A stretch of DNA of 64,000 nucleotides from Actinoallomurus liliacearum (lineage in GTDB: Bacteria > Actinomycetota > Actinomycetes > Streptosporangiales > Streptosporangiaceae): NCBI RefSeq assembly GCF_039542035.1, contig NZ_BAABHJ010000006.1:1-64000 (forward strand), written 5' to 3'. Below are positions 29,512 to 39,136 of this stretch, one piece after another (within the stretch, counting starts at the first letter, position 1; every line of letters begins with the position of its first letter). Both the position numbers and the translations under genes were made by a program. The notes below the pieces were generated by a model. That model did no database searches. It saw only the letters and a program-made list of their open reading frames with translations, and had not been told where the DNA came from.

Positions 29512-29677
29512 ACGGATCCGTGCGACGCATGGATTCTCGGGGACGGCCGGGCGCACCCCTGATGACTTTGTCGGCACGACCCGCCAGGGCCATGCCGGCG
29601 ACAACGACAAACGGAGAGCTCCTGTGCGGCGCACCCTTCGCGGGTCGCGCCCGGGAGCCTGACGGGAGACAGCCCGC

Positions 29678-32404
29678 ATGCTTGACAAGGATTACGGTGA
29701 CGCCACCGGCGGCACCGGGGACAACAACATCGAAACCGACGAGCAGCCCAAGAAGACCACCCGCCCGCGGCGCGCGAGCCGCCCGGCGGGCCCTCCGCCG
29801 GAGTTCGACGAGGAGACCAGCCCGCGGCCGGTGACCAGGCCCGCCTCGGCGGTGTCCGCGGAGCCGGCCACGGCCGCCGCTTCGCCGCCGGCGGAGAAGA
29901 GCGACGCGGCGACCGGCGCGCGGAGCGAGGGCGGCGCCGGCGCCAAGGGCGAGGGCGCCGCGAGCGCGAAGGGCGAGGAGGCCCCGAGCGCCGCGAGCAC
30001 GGCCAAGCCCGCGCGTACCCGCCGGACCCGCAAGACCTCCACCGCGCCCGAGCCGGAGCCCGCATCCGAGCCGCAGTCCGCGCCGGAGCCGTTCGCGGCC
30101 GCCGCGTCGGAGCCGGCCGGGGCGGCGACCAGGTCCGCCGGGCCGCCGCCGGCCGTTCCCGAGGCCGCGTTCCAGCCGCCGATGGTCGTCTTCCAGCCGC
30201 CGCAGCTGCCCGAGGAGGAGGCGGCGCCGCGGTCGCGGGCCCGGGCCGAGGCGCAGCCGAAGGCCGAGGCGAAGGCCAAGCCCAAGACCGACGTCAAGGA
30301 GAAGGTCGAGACCCCGCCGGCCCCCGAGGAGCCGGAGGACGAGCAGGGCGAGGACGAGGACGGTTCGGACCGTTCCGGGCGTCGGCGCCGCCGTCGTGGC
30401 GGCCGGGGCCGGGGCAAGGCGCGTGACGGCCAGGAGGTCGAGGAGACCGACCGGACCGAGGACGAGGCCGAGCAGGGGCAGGCCGAGGAGGAGTCGGAGC
30501 AGGACGCGGCCGACGACGAGCAGGCCGCCGACGGCTCCACCCGCCGGCGGCGCCGTCGGCGCCGGCGCAGCGCCGGGGCCGACGGCGAGGACATCTCGCC
30601 GGACGACCCGCCGAACACGGTCGTCCACGTCCGTGAGCCGCGCGTCGTCGAGGACGAGGTGCAGGCCGTCAAGGGCTCGACCCGGCTGGAGGCCAAGAAG
30701 CAGCGCCGCCGCGAGGGCCGCGAGCAGGGCCGCCGTCGCCCGCCGATCGTGACCGAGTCGGAGTTCCTGGCCCGGCGCGAGTCGGTCGAGCGCGTCATGG
30801 TGATCCGCTCGGAGGGCGAGCGCACCCAGATCGGCGTGCTGGAGGACAAGGTCCTGGTCGAGCACTATGTCGACCGGTCCAGCCATCAGTCCTACATCGG
30901 CAACGTCTACCTCGGGAAGGTGCAGAACGTCCTGCCGTCGATGGAGGCGGCGTTCGTCGACATCGGCAAGGGGCGCAACGCCGTCCTGTACGCCGGCGAG
31001 GTCAACTGGGACATCGCGGGCCTGGAGGGCCAGCCGCGCCGCATCGAGTCGGCGCTGAAGTCCGGCCAGTCGGTGCTGGTGCAGGTCACGAAGGACCCCG
31101 TCGGGCACAAGGGCGCCCGGCTGACCAGCCAGATCTCGCTGCCCGGCCGGTACCTGGTGTACGTCCCGGACGGCTCGATGACCGGCATCAGCCGCAAGCT
31201 GCCCGACAAGGAGCGCTCGCGGCTCAAGCAGATCCTCAAGAAGGTCATGCCCGAGAACGCCGGTGTGATCGTGCGCACCGCCGCGGAGGGCGCCACCGAG
31301 GATGAGCTGTCCCGCGACGTCTCCCGCCTGTCCGCCCAGTGGGAGAACATCAAGCGCCAGTCCAAGACCGCGTCCGCGCCGGCGATGCTGTACGGCGAGC
31401 CGGACCTGACCATCCGCGTGGTCCGCGACATCTTCAACGAGGACTTCACCAGGCTCGTCGTGCAGGGCGACGACGCGTGGGACATGGTCCAGGAGTATGT
31501 CGGCTACGTCGCCCCGCACCTGGCCGACCGGCTGCAGAAGTGGACCGACGACGAGGACGTCTTCACGTCGTACCGGATCGACGAGCAGATGGCCAAGGCG
31601 CTCGACCGCAAGGTCTGGCTGCCCAGCGGCGGCTCGCTGGTGATCGACCGGACCGAGGCGATGACCGTCGTCGACGTCAACACCGGCAAGTTCACCGGGC
31701 AGGGCGGTAACCTCGAGGAGACGGTCACCCGCAACAACCTCGAGGCCGCCGAGGAGATCGTGCACCAGCTGCGGCTGCGCGACATCGGCGGGATCATCGT
31801 CGTCGACTTCATCGACATGGTGCTCGAGAGCAACCGCGAGCTGGTGCTGCGCCGGATGCTCGAGTGCCTGTCGCGGGACCGTACCAAGCACCAGGTCGCC
31901 GAGGTGACCTCGCTCGGCCTCGTCCAGATGACCCGCAAGCGGGTCGGCGGGGGGCTCCTGGAGTCGTTCTCCGAGCCGTGCGACTGCTGCAACGGCCGGG
32001 GCATCCACGTCACCCTCTCGCCGGTCGAGCCGAAGGCGGAGAAGGCGGCGACGCCCAGTCGCCGCAAGAAGCGCAAGGGCGAGGTCGAGAAGGCCGTCGA
32101 GGACAAGCTGGCGCGCGCCGAGCGTCGCGCCGCCCGTGCGGACGCCGCCAAGGCCGCGGCCGAGGCCGAGACGAAGGCCGGCGCCGAGCCCGAGGTCACG
32201 GCGGCGGGAGCCGAGGCGCCCGCGGAGGCCGTGTCCGGCCCGGTGGCGGGCGAGGGGGCGGCCGACGACGTACGGCCCGCCGAGGCCCTCGAGACGGCCG
32301 AGGAGGCCGGGCAGGAGACCGCCGACACAGAGCCCTCGGGCAACGGCCGTCGCCGGCGCACGCGGCGCTCTCCGCGGGCCCGGTCCGAGGCCACCGCGGA
32401 GTGA
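29678..32404 (+). CDS. rne: ribonuclease E/G family endoribonuclease
   Basis: A 908-aa protein. A disordered acidic/Ala/Pro-rich N-terminal third with basic clusters (GRRRRRRGGRGRGK, TRRRRRRRRRS) is followed by the S1 domain (SYIGNVYLGKVQNVLPSMEAAFVDIG, residues about 405-470), the RNase H-like/DNase I-like catalytic core with acidic motifs VIDRTEAMTVVDVNTGKF and DIGGIIVVDFIDM, and the Zn-link PCDCCNGRG (CxxC). An acidic C-terminal tail ends in a basic patch. The catalytic core between long disordered arms is typical of actinobacterial RNase E. It processes rRNA, tRNA and mRNA. The next genes are rplU and rpmA. Confidence 0.94.
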   Translation: MLDKDYGDATGGTGDNNIETDEQPKKTTRPRRASRPAGPPPEFDEETSPRPVTRPASAVSAEPATAAASPPAEKSDAATGARSEGGAGAKGEGAASAKGEEAPSAASTAKPARTRRTRKTSTAPEPEPASEPQSAPEPFAAAASEPAGAATRSAGPPPAVPEAAFQPPMVVFQPPQLPEEEAAPRSRARAEAQPKAEAKAKPKTDVKEKVETPPAPEEPEDEQGEDEDGSDRSGRRRRRRGGRGRGKARDGQEVEETDRTEDEAEQGQAEEESEQDAADDEQAADGSTRRRRRRRRRSAGADGEDISPDDPPNTVVHVREPRVVEDEVQAVKGSTRLEAKKQRRREGREQGRRRPPIVTESEFLARRESVERVMVIRSEGERTQIGVLEDKVLVEHYVDRSSHQSYIGNVYLGKVQNVLPSMEAAFVDIGKGRNAVLYAGEVNWDIAGLEGQPRRIESALKSGQSVLVQVTKDPVGHKGARLTSQISLPGRYLVYVPDGSMTGISRKLPDKERSRLKQILKKVMPENAGVIVRTAAEGATEDELSRDVSRLSAQWENIKRQSKTASAPAMLYGEPDLTIRVVRDIFNEDFTRLVVQGDDAWDMVQEYVGYVAPHLADRLQKWTDDEDVFTSYRIDEQMAKALDRKVWLPSGGSLVIDRTEAMTVVDVNTGKFTGQGGNLEETVTRNNLEAAEEIVHQLRLRDIGGIIVVDFIDMVLESNRELVLRRMLECLSRDRTKHQVAEVTSLGLVQMTRKRVGGGLLESFSEPCDCCNGRGIHVTLSPVEPKAEKAATPSRRKKRKGEVEKAVEDKLARAERRAARADAAKAAAEAETKAGAEPEVTAAGAEAPAEAVSGPVAGEGAADDVRPAEALETAEEAGQETADTEPSGNGRRRRTRRSPRARSEATAE

Positions 32405-32413
32405 CGTGCGGTT

Positions 32414-32440
32414 CCCGGCCGTCCCCTCCGGACGGCCGGG
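32414..32440 (+). terminator. hairpin after rne
   Basis: 11-bp perfect stem (CCCGGCCGTCC, complement at 32430-32440), 5-nt loop, 9 nt after the rne stop. No T-run, so termination may be partial. Confidence 0.55.
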
Positions 32441-32451
32441 TGCCCGCCGGT

Positions 32452-32613
32452 TCGACCTTCGGTAGGGGAATCCGGTATTCTAGGTGTCCGGCGCTTTCCC
32501 GCGCCGTTGTTAGCGCGCCTGAGGCCCCCGGTTTCGGTGGGTGCGGGCAGCAGCTTCCGAAATGAGCTTGTTCGATTAGTCGTGCCCGAGGCACGCAAAG
32601 GAAAGGTTCCGCG
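32452..32613 (+). promoter_or_regulatory. rplU promoter and leader
   Basis: A possible promoter: TTCGAC (32452-32457) and TATTCT (about 32477-32482) with 19-bp spacing, followed by a leader of about 130 nt before the rplU GTG. Ribosomal protein L21 operons commonly carry structured leaders, but no specific fold was derived here. GGAAAGG serves as the Shine-Dalgarno sequence. Confidence 0.45.
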
Positions 32614-32928
32614 GTGTACGCGATCGTCCGTTGCGGCGGCAGGCAGGAGAAGGTGGCCGTCGACGATGTGCTCACCGTCGACAAGGTGGCCGGTGAGGTC
32701 GGCTCGACGGTGACGCTCCCGGCCGTGCTCGTCGTTGACGGCGACAACGTCGTCAGCGCGCCCGGCGAGGTGGCCAAGTACGAGGTCACCGCCGAGATCC
32801 TTGGTGCGACCAAGGGCCCGAAGATCAACATCATGCACTACCGGAACAAGACCGGGTACAAGCGGCGGATGGGTCACCGTCAGCCGTACACCCAGGTCAA
32901 GGTCACCGGTATCAAGGCCGGAAAGTAG
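32614..32928 (+). CDS. rplU: 50S ribosomal protein bL21
   Basis: A 104-aa protein, typical size. It starts with YAIVRCGGRQEKVAVDDVL and contains GATKGPKINIMHYRNKTGYK and the signature RRMGHRQPYTQVKVTGI. It is an rRNA-binding protein of the large subunit. GTG start; rpmA follows 9 nt later. Confidence 0.98.
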   Translation: MYAIVRCGGRQEKVAVDDVLTVDKVAGEVGSTVTLPAVLVVDGDNVVSAPGEVAKYEVTAEILGATKGPKINIMHYRNKTGYKRRMGHRQPYTQVKVTGIKAGK

Positions 32929-32937
32929 GTCGCAGAC

Positions 32938-33195
32938 ATGGCACACAAGAAGGGCGCGTCCTCCAGCCGTAACGGTCGTGACTCCAACGCCCAGCGGCTC
33001 GGCGTCAAGCGCTTCGGCGGCCAGCTCGTGAACGCCGGCGAGATCATCGTCCGGCAGCGCGGCACCCACTTCCACCCGGGTCCGGGTGTGGGCCGTGGCG
33101 GCGACGACACGCTGTTCGCGCTGGTCGCGGGTTCGGTGGAGTTCGGCCGTTACCGCGGTCGTCGCGCCGTGAGCATCGTTCCGCCGGCGGAGTAG
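32938..33195 (+). CDS. rpmA: 50S ribosomal protein bL27
   Basis: An 85-aa protein. It starts MAHKKGASSSRNGRDSNAQR and contains the signature GGQLVNAGEIIVRQRGTHFHPG. It starts directly with MAHKKG, so it lacks the N-terminal cleavable extension of Firmicute L27. It is cotranscribed with rplU and followed by a strong terminator. Confidence 0.98.
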   Translation: MAHKKGASSSRNGRDSNAQRLGVKRFGGQLVNAGEIIVRQRGTHFHPGPGVGRGGDDTLFALVAGSVEFGRYRGRRAVSIVPPAE

Positions 33196-33220
33196 GTCCG
33201 CCGACGCGACAGGTTTTCCA

Positions 33221-33261
33221 GACGAGGGCGGGCCGTTGATCGGCCCGCCCTCGTCTTTTTT
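33221..33261 (+). terminator. intrinsic terminator after rpmA
   Basis: 14-bp perfect stem (GACGAGGGCGGGCC at 33221-33234, complement at 33242-33255), 7-nt loop and six T residues. It separates rplU-rpmA from obgE, which starts 20 nt later. Confidence 0.95.
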
Positions 33262-33280
33262 CTGGATGAAGGGTGAGGAC

Positions 33281-34708
33281 ATGCCGGACGAGATGCCACA
33301 GGCGCCGGCGCGGCGCGGTCACGCCGGGCCGCCAGGGGCGCAGTTCATCGACCGGGTCGTCCTGCACGTCCAGGCCGGCAACGGGGGACACGGCTGCGCC
33401 TCCGTGCACCGGGAGAAGTTCAAGCCGCTCGGCGGGCCGGACGGCGGCAACGGCGGACGTGGCGGCGACGTCATCCTGGAGGTCGATCCCAACGCCGCCA
33501 GCCTCCTCGACTACCACCACCGGCCCAGCCGCAAGGCGACCGGCGGCAAGCAGGGCCAGGGGTCGCACAAGAACGGCGCGAACGGCATGGACCTCGTTCT
33601 TCCCGTCCCGAACGGCACGGTCGTCAAGACCCGTGACGGCGAGGTCCTGGCCGACCTCGTCGGGTCCGGCACCCGGTTCGTCATCGCCAAGGGCGGCCAC
33701 GGGGGGCTGGGCAACGCCGCCCTGGCCAGCGCCCGGCGCAAGGCGCCCGGGTTCGCCCTGCTCGGAGAGCCGGGCGACGAGCTCGACGTCGTGCTGGAGC
33801 TGAAGACGGTCGCGGACGTCGCGCTGGTCGGGTTCCCGAGCGCGGGCAAGTCCTCGCTGATCGCGGCGCTCTCCGCGGCGAAACCGAAGATCGCCGACTA
33901 CCCGTTCACCACCCTCACCCCGAACCTCGGCGTGGTCAGCGCCGGCGAGGTCGTCTACACGGTCGCCGACGTGCCGGGCCTGATCGAGGGCGCCAGCCAG
34001 GGCCGGGGCCTGGGCCTGCAGTTCCTGCGCCACATCGAGCGGGCCTCCACGCTCGTCCACGTCGTCGACTGCGCGACCCTCGAGCCGGGCCGCGACCCGC
34101 TGTCGGACTTCGAGGTGATCGAGGCGGAGCTCGCGGCGTACGACGCCCTGGGCGACGAGCCGCTGTCGGACCGCCTCCGTCTGGTCGTGCTCAACAAGGT
34201 CGACGTGCCGGACGCCCGCGACCTGGCCGACCTGGTCCGCCCGGAGTTCGAGAAGCGCGGGCTGAAGGTCTTCGAGGTGTCCGCCGCCACCCACGAGGGC
34301 CTGCGCGAGCTGAGCTTCGCGATGGCCGAGATGGTGGCCGCCCACCGCGCCGCGCAGCCGGTGGAGGAGCCCACCCGGCTGGTCATCCGGCCCGCGCCCG
34401 TCGGCGGCGCCGACTTCGAGGTGCGCGCCATGCCCGACGGCGCCTACCTCGTCACCGGCGAGAAGCCGGTGCGCTGGCTGCGGCAGACCGACTTCACCAA
34501 CGACGAGGCGGTCGGCTACCTCGCCGACCGGCTCGCCCGGCTCGGGGTCGAAGAGCGCCTGGCCGCGGCGGGCGCCGAGCCCGGCGCCACGGTGTACATC
34601 GGCTCCGAGGACGAGTCGATCGTCTTCGACTGGGAGCCCGAGGTGCTGGCCGGTTCCGAGAACGTCCTCGGCCGTCGCGGCACCGACCTGCGCCTGGAGG
34701 GCCGCTGA
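33281..34708 (+). CDS. obgE: GTPase Obg
   Basis: About 475 aa. The N-terminal glycine-rich Obg fold (FIDRVVLHVQAGNGGHGCAS ... GGNGGRGGDVILEVD) precedes a G domain with P-loop GFPSAGKSS (residues about 184-192), switch I/II TTLTPNLG and DVPGLIEGAS, and NKVD. The C-terminal OCT domain ends AMPDGAYLVTGEKPVRW... to FDWEPEV. It functions in ribosome assembly and stress or development control. ATG 33281 follows GGGTGAGG; ATG 33266, in frame, is an alternative. proB follows 24 nt downstream. Confidence 0.95.
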   Translation: MPDEMPQAPARRGHAGPPGAQFIDRVVLHVQAGNGGHGCASVHREKFKPLGGPDGGNGGRGGDVILEVDPNAASLLDYHHRPSRKATGGKQGQGSHKNGANGMDLVLPVPNGTVVKTRDGEVLADLVGSGTRFVIAKGGHGGLGNAALASARRKAPGFALLGEPGDELDVVLELKTVADVALVGFPSAGKSSLIAALSAAKPKIADYPFTTLTPNLGVVSAGEVVYTVADVPGLIEGASQGRGLGLQFLRHIERASTLVHVVDCATLEPGRDPLSDFEVIEAELAAYDALGDEPLSDRLRLVVLNKVDVPDARDLADLVRPEFEKRGLKVFEVSAATHEGLRELSFAMAEMVAAHRAAQPVEEPTRLVIRPAPVGGADFEVRAMPDGAYLVTGEKPVRWLRQTDFTNDEAVGYLADRLARLGVEERLAAAGAEPGATVYIGSEDESIVFDWEPEVLAGSENVLGRRGTDLRLEGR

Positions 34709-34732
34709 TGATGGTGGGTCGGGGGGTTCGCC

Positions 34733-35881
34733 GTGCGTGAGGCGGTCGTGCGCGCGCGCCGGATCGTCGTGAAGGCGGGATCGTCCTCGCTGACCACTCC
34801 GGACGGGTCGATCGACGCCGCCCGGATCGACGCGCTCGTCGACGTGCTGGCCGGCTGGCGCGGCACCGACGGCCGGCCGGGCGCGGCGAAGGGCCGCGAG
34901 GTCGTGTTCGTCTCCTCGGGGGCGATCGCCGCCGGGCTCGGCCCGCTCGGCCTGCCCTCCCGGCCCCGCGACCTGGCGCTGCAGCAGGCGGCGGCCAGCG
35001 TGGGGCAGGGGCTGCTGGTGGCCCGCTACACCGCGTCCTTCGCGCGCTACGGCCTGGGCGTCGGGCAGGTGCTGCTGACCGCCGACGACATGATGCGCCG
35101 CTCGCACCACCGCAACGCCCAGCGCACCCTCGAACAGCTCCTCACCTTCGGCGTCGTGCCGATCGTCAACGAGAACGACACGGTCGCCACCGACGAGATC
35201 CGGTTCGGCGACAACGACCGGCTCGCCGCCCTCGTCGCTCACCTCATCCGCGCGGACGCGCTGATCCTGCTGTCCGACGTGGACGCCCTCTACACCGGCG
35301 ACCCGCGAGAGCCGGGCGCGCGGCGGATCCAGGACGTCCGGGAGCCCGCCGACCTGGACGGCGTGCGCCTCGGCGGCTCGGGCCGGGTCGGCACCGGCGG
35401 CATGGTCACCAAGGTGGAGGCGGCCCGCATCGCCGGCGTCCCGGTCGTCCTGACGAACGCCGACTCGGCCGGACCCGCGCTCGCGGGCGAGAACGTCGGA
35501 ACGTACTTCCACCCGGCCGGGGCCCAGCCGTCGACCCGGCGCCTGTGGCTGGCGCACGCGACGACCGGGCAGGGCCGGGTGCGCCTGGACCCCGGAGCGG
35601 TCGAGGCCGTGGTCCGGCACCGCAAGTCGCTGCTGCCCGCCGGCGTGACCGGGGTGGAGGGCGACTTCAGCGCGGGCGACCCGGTGGACCTGTGCGACGA
35701 CGAGGGCCGGGTCGTCGCGCGCGGGCTGGTCAACTACGACGCGGCGGAGATCCCGGAGCTGATGGGCAGGTCGACGCGCTGGCTGGCGCGGGAGCTCGGC
35801 CCGGAGTACGAACGCGAGATCATTCACCGGGACGGCCTGGTCGTCCTGGTCGGCGAGCAGGCAGCGAGCCCCCGGCACTGA
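34733..35881 (+). CDS. proB: glutamate 5-kinase
   Basis: A 382-aa protein that catalyses the first step of proline synthesis. The amino-acid kinase domain (residues 1-265) has VVKAGSSSLT, VSSGAIAAGLGPLG, VPIVNENDTVATDEIRFGDNDRLAALVA and LLSDVDALYTGDPR. The C-terminal PUA domain (about 285-370) carries FSAGDPVDLCDDEGRVVARGLVNY. GTG start. It forms an operon with proA (26-nt gap). Confidence 0.96.
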   Translation: MREAVVRARRIVVKAGSSSLTTPDGSIDAARIDALVDVLAGWRGTDGRPGAAKGREVVFVSSGAIAAGLGPLGLPSRPRDLALQQAAASVGQGLLVARYTASFARYGLGVGQVLLTADDMMRRSHHRNAQRTLEQLLTFGVVPIVNENDTVATDEIRFGDNDRLAALVAHLIRADALILLSDVDALYTGDPREPGARRIQDVREPADLDGVRLGGSGRVGTGGMVTKVEAARIAGVPVVLTNADSAGPALAGENVGTYFHPAGAQPSTRRLWLAHATTGQGRVRLDPGAVEAVVRHRKSLLPAGVTGVEGDFSAGDPVDLCDDEGRVVARGLVNYDAAEIPELMGRSTRWLARELGPEYEREIIHRDGLVVLVGEQAASPRH

Positions 35882-35907
35882 GACCGCGCGGGCCAGGAGG
35901 AGGACAG

Positions 35908-37182
35908 ATGGGCAGTCAGGAGCAGGTTCTCGAGGTGGCGCGGCGCGCCAGGCAGGCCGCCGCCGAGCTGGCCCCGCTGCCGCGCGCCGTCAAGGACGCC
36001 GCGCTGCACGCCATCGCGGACGCCCTCGTGGCCCGCTCCGGGGAGATCGTCGAGGCGAACGCCGGCGACGTCGCCCGCGCCCGCGAGGCCGGCACCTCCG
36101 AGTACATGATCGACCGGCTGAGCCTGACCGACGACCGGGTCGCCGCGATCGCCGCCGCGGTCCGCCACGTCGCGTCCCTGCCGGATCCGGTGGGGGAGTC
36201 CGTCCGCGGCTACACGCTGCCCAACGGGCTGGAGCTGCGGCAGGTCCGGGTTCCGCTCGGCGTGGTCGGGATCATCTACGAGGGCCGCCCGAACGTCACG
36301 GTCGACGCCGCCGCGCTGACCCTCAAGAGCGGCAACGCGGTCCTGCTGCGCGGATCCTCCTCCGCGTACGACTCCAACACCGCGCTGGTCGAGGTCATGC
36401 GCGGGGCGCTGGCCGACGTCGCGGGCGGGGTGCCGGCCGACGCGATCCAGCTCGTGCCCGGCCGCGACCGCGACTCCGTCAAGCACCTGATGCGGGCCCG
36501 TGGCCTGGTCGACGTGCTGATCCCGCGCGGCGGCGCCTCGCTGATCAACTCGGTGGTCGAGGAGTCGACGGTCCCGGTCATCGAGACGGGGACCGGCAAC
36601 TGCCACGTGTACGTCGACGCGGCCGCCGACCTGGACATGGCCGTGGACATCCTCGTCAACGCCAAGACGCAGCGCCCGTCGGTGTGCAACGCCGCCGAGA
36701 CGGTCCTCGTGCACCGCGACATCGCGGACGCGTTCCTGCCGCGCGCGCTGCGGGCCCTGGGAGAGAAGGGCGTCACCGTGCACGGCGACGCGGCGGTCCG
36801 CGCGCACGCGGGCGAGGGGGCGACCGTCGTCGAGGCGACCGACGAGGACTGGGGCACCGAGTACCTCTCCCTCGACCTCGCCGCCGCCGTCGTCGACTCG
36901 CTCGACGCCGCCGTCGCGCACATCCGGCGGTACGGCTCGGCGCACACCGAGGCGATCGTGACGACCTCCCAGTCCGCCGCCCGGCGCTTCACGGCGCTCG
37001 TCGACTCCGCCGCCGTCATGGTCAACGCCTCGACGCGGTTCACCGACGGCGAGGAGTTCGGGTTCGGCGCGGAGATCGGCATCTCCACCCAGAAACTCCA
37101 CGCCCGCGGCCCCATGGGCCTGCCCGAGCTGACCTCCACCAAGTACGTCGTCACCGGCGAGGGCCACCTCAAGGGCGTGTGA
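35908..37182 (+). CDS. proA: gamma-glutamyl phosphate reductase
   Basis: A 424-aa NADPH-dependent aldehyde-dehydrogenase-fold enzyme, second step of proline synthesis. The catalytic Cys260 is in KTQRPSVCNAAETVL; GVVGIIYEGRPNVTVDAAAL and PVIETGTGNCHVYVD are family signatures, and the end FTDGEEFGFGAEIGISTQK is typical. The ATG has AGGAGGACAG upstream. A perfect 16-bp hairpin closes the operon. Downstream synteny is broken here: nadD lies 17.9 kb away. Confidence 0.97.
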   Translation: MGSQEQVLEVARRARQAAAELAPLPRAVKDAALHAIADALVARSGEIVEANAGDVARAREAGTSEYMIDRLSLTDDRVAAIAAAVRHVASLPDPVGESVRGYTLPNGLELRQVRVPLGVVGIIYEGRPNVTVDAAALTLKSGNAVLLRGSSSAYDSNTALVEVMRGALADVAGGVPADAIQLVPGRDRDSVKHLMRARGLVDVLIPRGGASLINSVVEESTVPVIETGTGNCHVYVDAAADLDMAVDILVNAKTQRPSVCNAAETVLVHRDIADAFLPRALRALGEKGVTVHGDAAVRAHAGEGATVVEATDEDWGTEYLSLDLAAAVVDSLDAAVAHIRRYGSAHTEAIVTTSQSAARRFTALVDSAAVMVNASTRFTDGEEFGFGAEIGISTQKLHARGPMGLPELTSTKYVVTGEGHLKGV

Positions 37183-37250
37183 ATCACTCTCCCTGAACGA
37201 CCACGTACCAGGTCCGCCGGGCGCGGACCCCGGTAGTGGTCCCGGACCTG

Positions 37251-37289
37251 CGGATGCCGGGGCCGAATTCCCATCGGCCCCGGCATCCG
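37251..37289 (+). terminator. hairpin terminator after proBA
   Basis: 16-bp perfect stem CGGATGCCGGGGCCGA (37251-37266) with complement 37274-37289 and a 7-nt loop, 68 nt after the proA stop. No T-run. Confidence 0.75.
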
Positions 37290-37383
37290 GCGCTTCAGGC
37301 ATCGATGACCTGGCGGTGAGCGAGGGCACCGAATCCGTACGGACGGAGCCGATGAGTTTCCGCGGCCTGCCGGATCTGTACAG

Positions 37384-37986
37384 ATGACCCACTCACGTCG
37401 ACCGGAGTCATCGGTGTCCCTTCCTCCTTCCGCCTGCTGGTGCCTGACAGTGGTCTTCGCAGGCCCGAGCGGCTGGTTCCTGTATCAGAGCGCGTGCTCC
37501 ACGGCAGGCGCCGCGGAAAGGATCTCGCTGGTCCTGCACGCGGTGATGTGCCTGGTGATGATCCCGATGGTCTGGCCGTGGGGAGCCCGGGTTCCGCACG
37601 GCCCGCAGGCCGCGGTACTGGGGGCGAGCGCTGCCTGGTTCGTCGCCTCGGCCGTACGCGCGCGGCGGATGACGCCCGCGGTCAAGGACGCGCACCACGC
37701 GCTGATGTCGGCCGTGATGGCCTGGATGGTCGTCATGCCGATGCCGCTCCCCACTGACGGGGCGGCGCCCCGGATGGACGGCGGTCACGCCGCGATGGGG
37801 CGGATGAGCGGTCCCGCGCCGGCCGCCGTGACGCTCGCCGCCTACTGTCTCGTCGCCGCGGTGGTCTGGCTCGCCGAGGCCGGTACCGCGACCTCCCCTG
37901 AATCGCCCGCGCGCCGCCTGCCCGCCGCGGCCGGTCACGCCGCCATGAGCCTCGGCGCAGGCGTCCTCACTCTGGCGATGGCATGA
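37384..37986 (+). CDS. DUF5134 membrane protein
   Basis: A 200-aa protein with four or five hydrophobic segments, His/Met-rich loops (VMCLVMIPM, HHALMSAVMAWMVVMPMPL, GGHAAMGRM) and a final AGHAAMSLGAGVLTLAMA, the pattern of the actinobacterial DUF5134 family. His/Met density hints at metal (copper?) handling but is not proof. It is directly upstream of the ECF sigma gene, whose possible ATG overlaps its stop, so the two are likely co-expressed, perhaps as membrane partner and sigma factor. Confidence 0.7.
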   Translation: MTHSRRPESSVSLPPSACWCLTVVFAGPSGWFLYQSACSTAGAAERISLVLHAVMCLVMIPMVWPWGARVPHGPQAAVLGASAAWFVASAVRARRMTPAVKDAHHALMSAVMAWMVVMPMPLPTDGAAPRMDGGHAAMGRMSGPAPAAVTLAAYCLVAAVVWLAEAGTATSPESPARRLPAAAGHAAMSLGAGVLTLAMA

Positions 37987-38006
37987 CAGTGGGAAACGGA
38001 GCAGCC

Positions 38007-39026
38007 ATGTCACACGAGCGTCCGGGGTCCGCCCCCGATGAGGAGTTCGTCCGCCTCACCGAACCGTACCGGCGCGAACTCCTGGCCCACTGCTACCGAA
38101 TGCTCGGTTCGGTCCATGACGCGGAGGACACCGTCCAGGAGACCTATCTCAGTGCCTGGCGGGCGTTCGCCGGATTCCAAGGCCGTTCGTCGCCGCGCAC
38201 CTGGCTCTACCGCATCGCGACCAGAGCATGTCTCAAAGCGCTGGAACGCGCCGCCCGCCGCCCCATGCCCTCGAGTCTCGAGCCGAGCGCGAACCCGGAG
38301 GACCCGCTGGCACCGCCGCTCATGGACGCGCACTGGCTGGAGCCCATTCCCGGCGGCCTCCTCACCGCCGACCCGGCCGGTACCGTCGAGGCCCGGCAGA
38401 GTCTGCGGCTCGCCTTCGTCGCCGCGCTCCAGCATCTGCAACCCCGGCAACGCGCCGTGCTGATTCTGCGTGACGTGCTGGCGTGGCAGGCCGCCGAGGT
38501 CGCCGACCTGTTCAACACCACCACCGCCTCGGTGAACAGCGCGCTGCAGCGCGCCCGCGCGAGCATCGCCCGGATCGCTCCCGCCGAAGACGACATGGGC
38601 GAACCCACCGATCCCGGCACACGTGCCCTGCTCGACCAGTACCTGTCGGCCTTCGAGAACGCCGACATGACCACGCTCACCCGGCTGCTCGCCAAGGACG
38701 TCGTCTTCGAGATGCCGCCCTACCCCACCTGGTTCGCGGGCCGCGACGACGTCGCGCGCTTCCTGGCGGATCGGCTCCCGAGTCCCGGCCTGTACCGTGC
38801 CGTTCCCACCACCACCAACCACCAGCCCGCCCTGGCGCTGTACGGCCGCGCCGCCACCGGCACCTACCGCGCACACGCCGTGCAGACCCTTACGATCACC
38901 ACCGCCGGCATCTCCCACATCGCGAATTTCCACGGCTCTCGCCTTTTTCCGCTGTGCGGGCTGCCGCTGTCGGTAACGGATCGCCGGGCGGCCGATGAAT
39001 TCAAGGCGTTCGTGACCTCTATATGA
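38007..39026 (+). CDS. ECF sigma factor with C-terminal SnoaL-like domain
   Basis: About 339 aa. Sigma region 2 (EFVRLTEPYRRELLAHCYRMLGSVHDAEDTVQETYLSAWRAF..., residues about 10-80) and region 4 (ALQHLQPRQRAVLILRDVLAWQAAEVADLF, about 150-195) precede a SnoaL/NTF2-like tail (ALLDQYLSAFENADMTTLTRLLAKDVVFEMPP..., about 210-330). This is the SigX5/TIGR02960-like ECF class, in which the extra C-terminal domain controls activity and a classical anti-sigma factor is often absent. ATG 38007 is preferred (CGGAGCAG upstream and family-like N-terminus); ATG 37983, overlapping the DUF5134 stop, is an alternative. The DUF899 gene 110 nt downstream is a plausible target. Confidence 0.88.
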   Translation: MSHERPGSAPDEEFVRLTEPYRRELLAHCYRMLGSVHDAEDTVQETYLSAWRAFAGFQGRSSPRTWLYRIATRACLKALERAARRPMPSSLEPSANPEDPLAPPLMDAHWLEPIPGGLLTADPAGTVEARQSLRLAFVAALQHLQPRQRAVLILRDVLAWQAAEVADLFNTTTASVNSALQRARASIARIAPAEDDMGEPTDPGTRALLDQYLSAFENADMTTLTRLLAKDVVFEMPPYPTWFAGRDDVARFLADRLPSPGLYRAVPTTTNHQPALALYGRAATGTYRAHAVQTLTITTAGISHIANFHGSRLFPLCGLPLSVTDRRAADEFKAFVTSI

Positions 39027-39136
39027 GTGGGCGGCGAACGAGACGCCCCCGCGCTCCGCGTGAACGCGGCCATCCGATACGGAGAACGACCGTTGTGACC
39101 CGGGCGACCGCCCGAGTCACCGATTCAAGGAATCAG

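Noticed and set aside
29399..32008. 869-codon minus-strand frame opposite rne
   Set aside because: Shadow produced by GC-rich codon third positions in rne.
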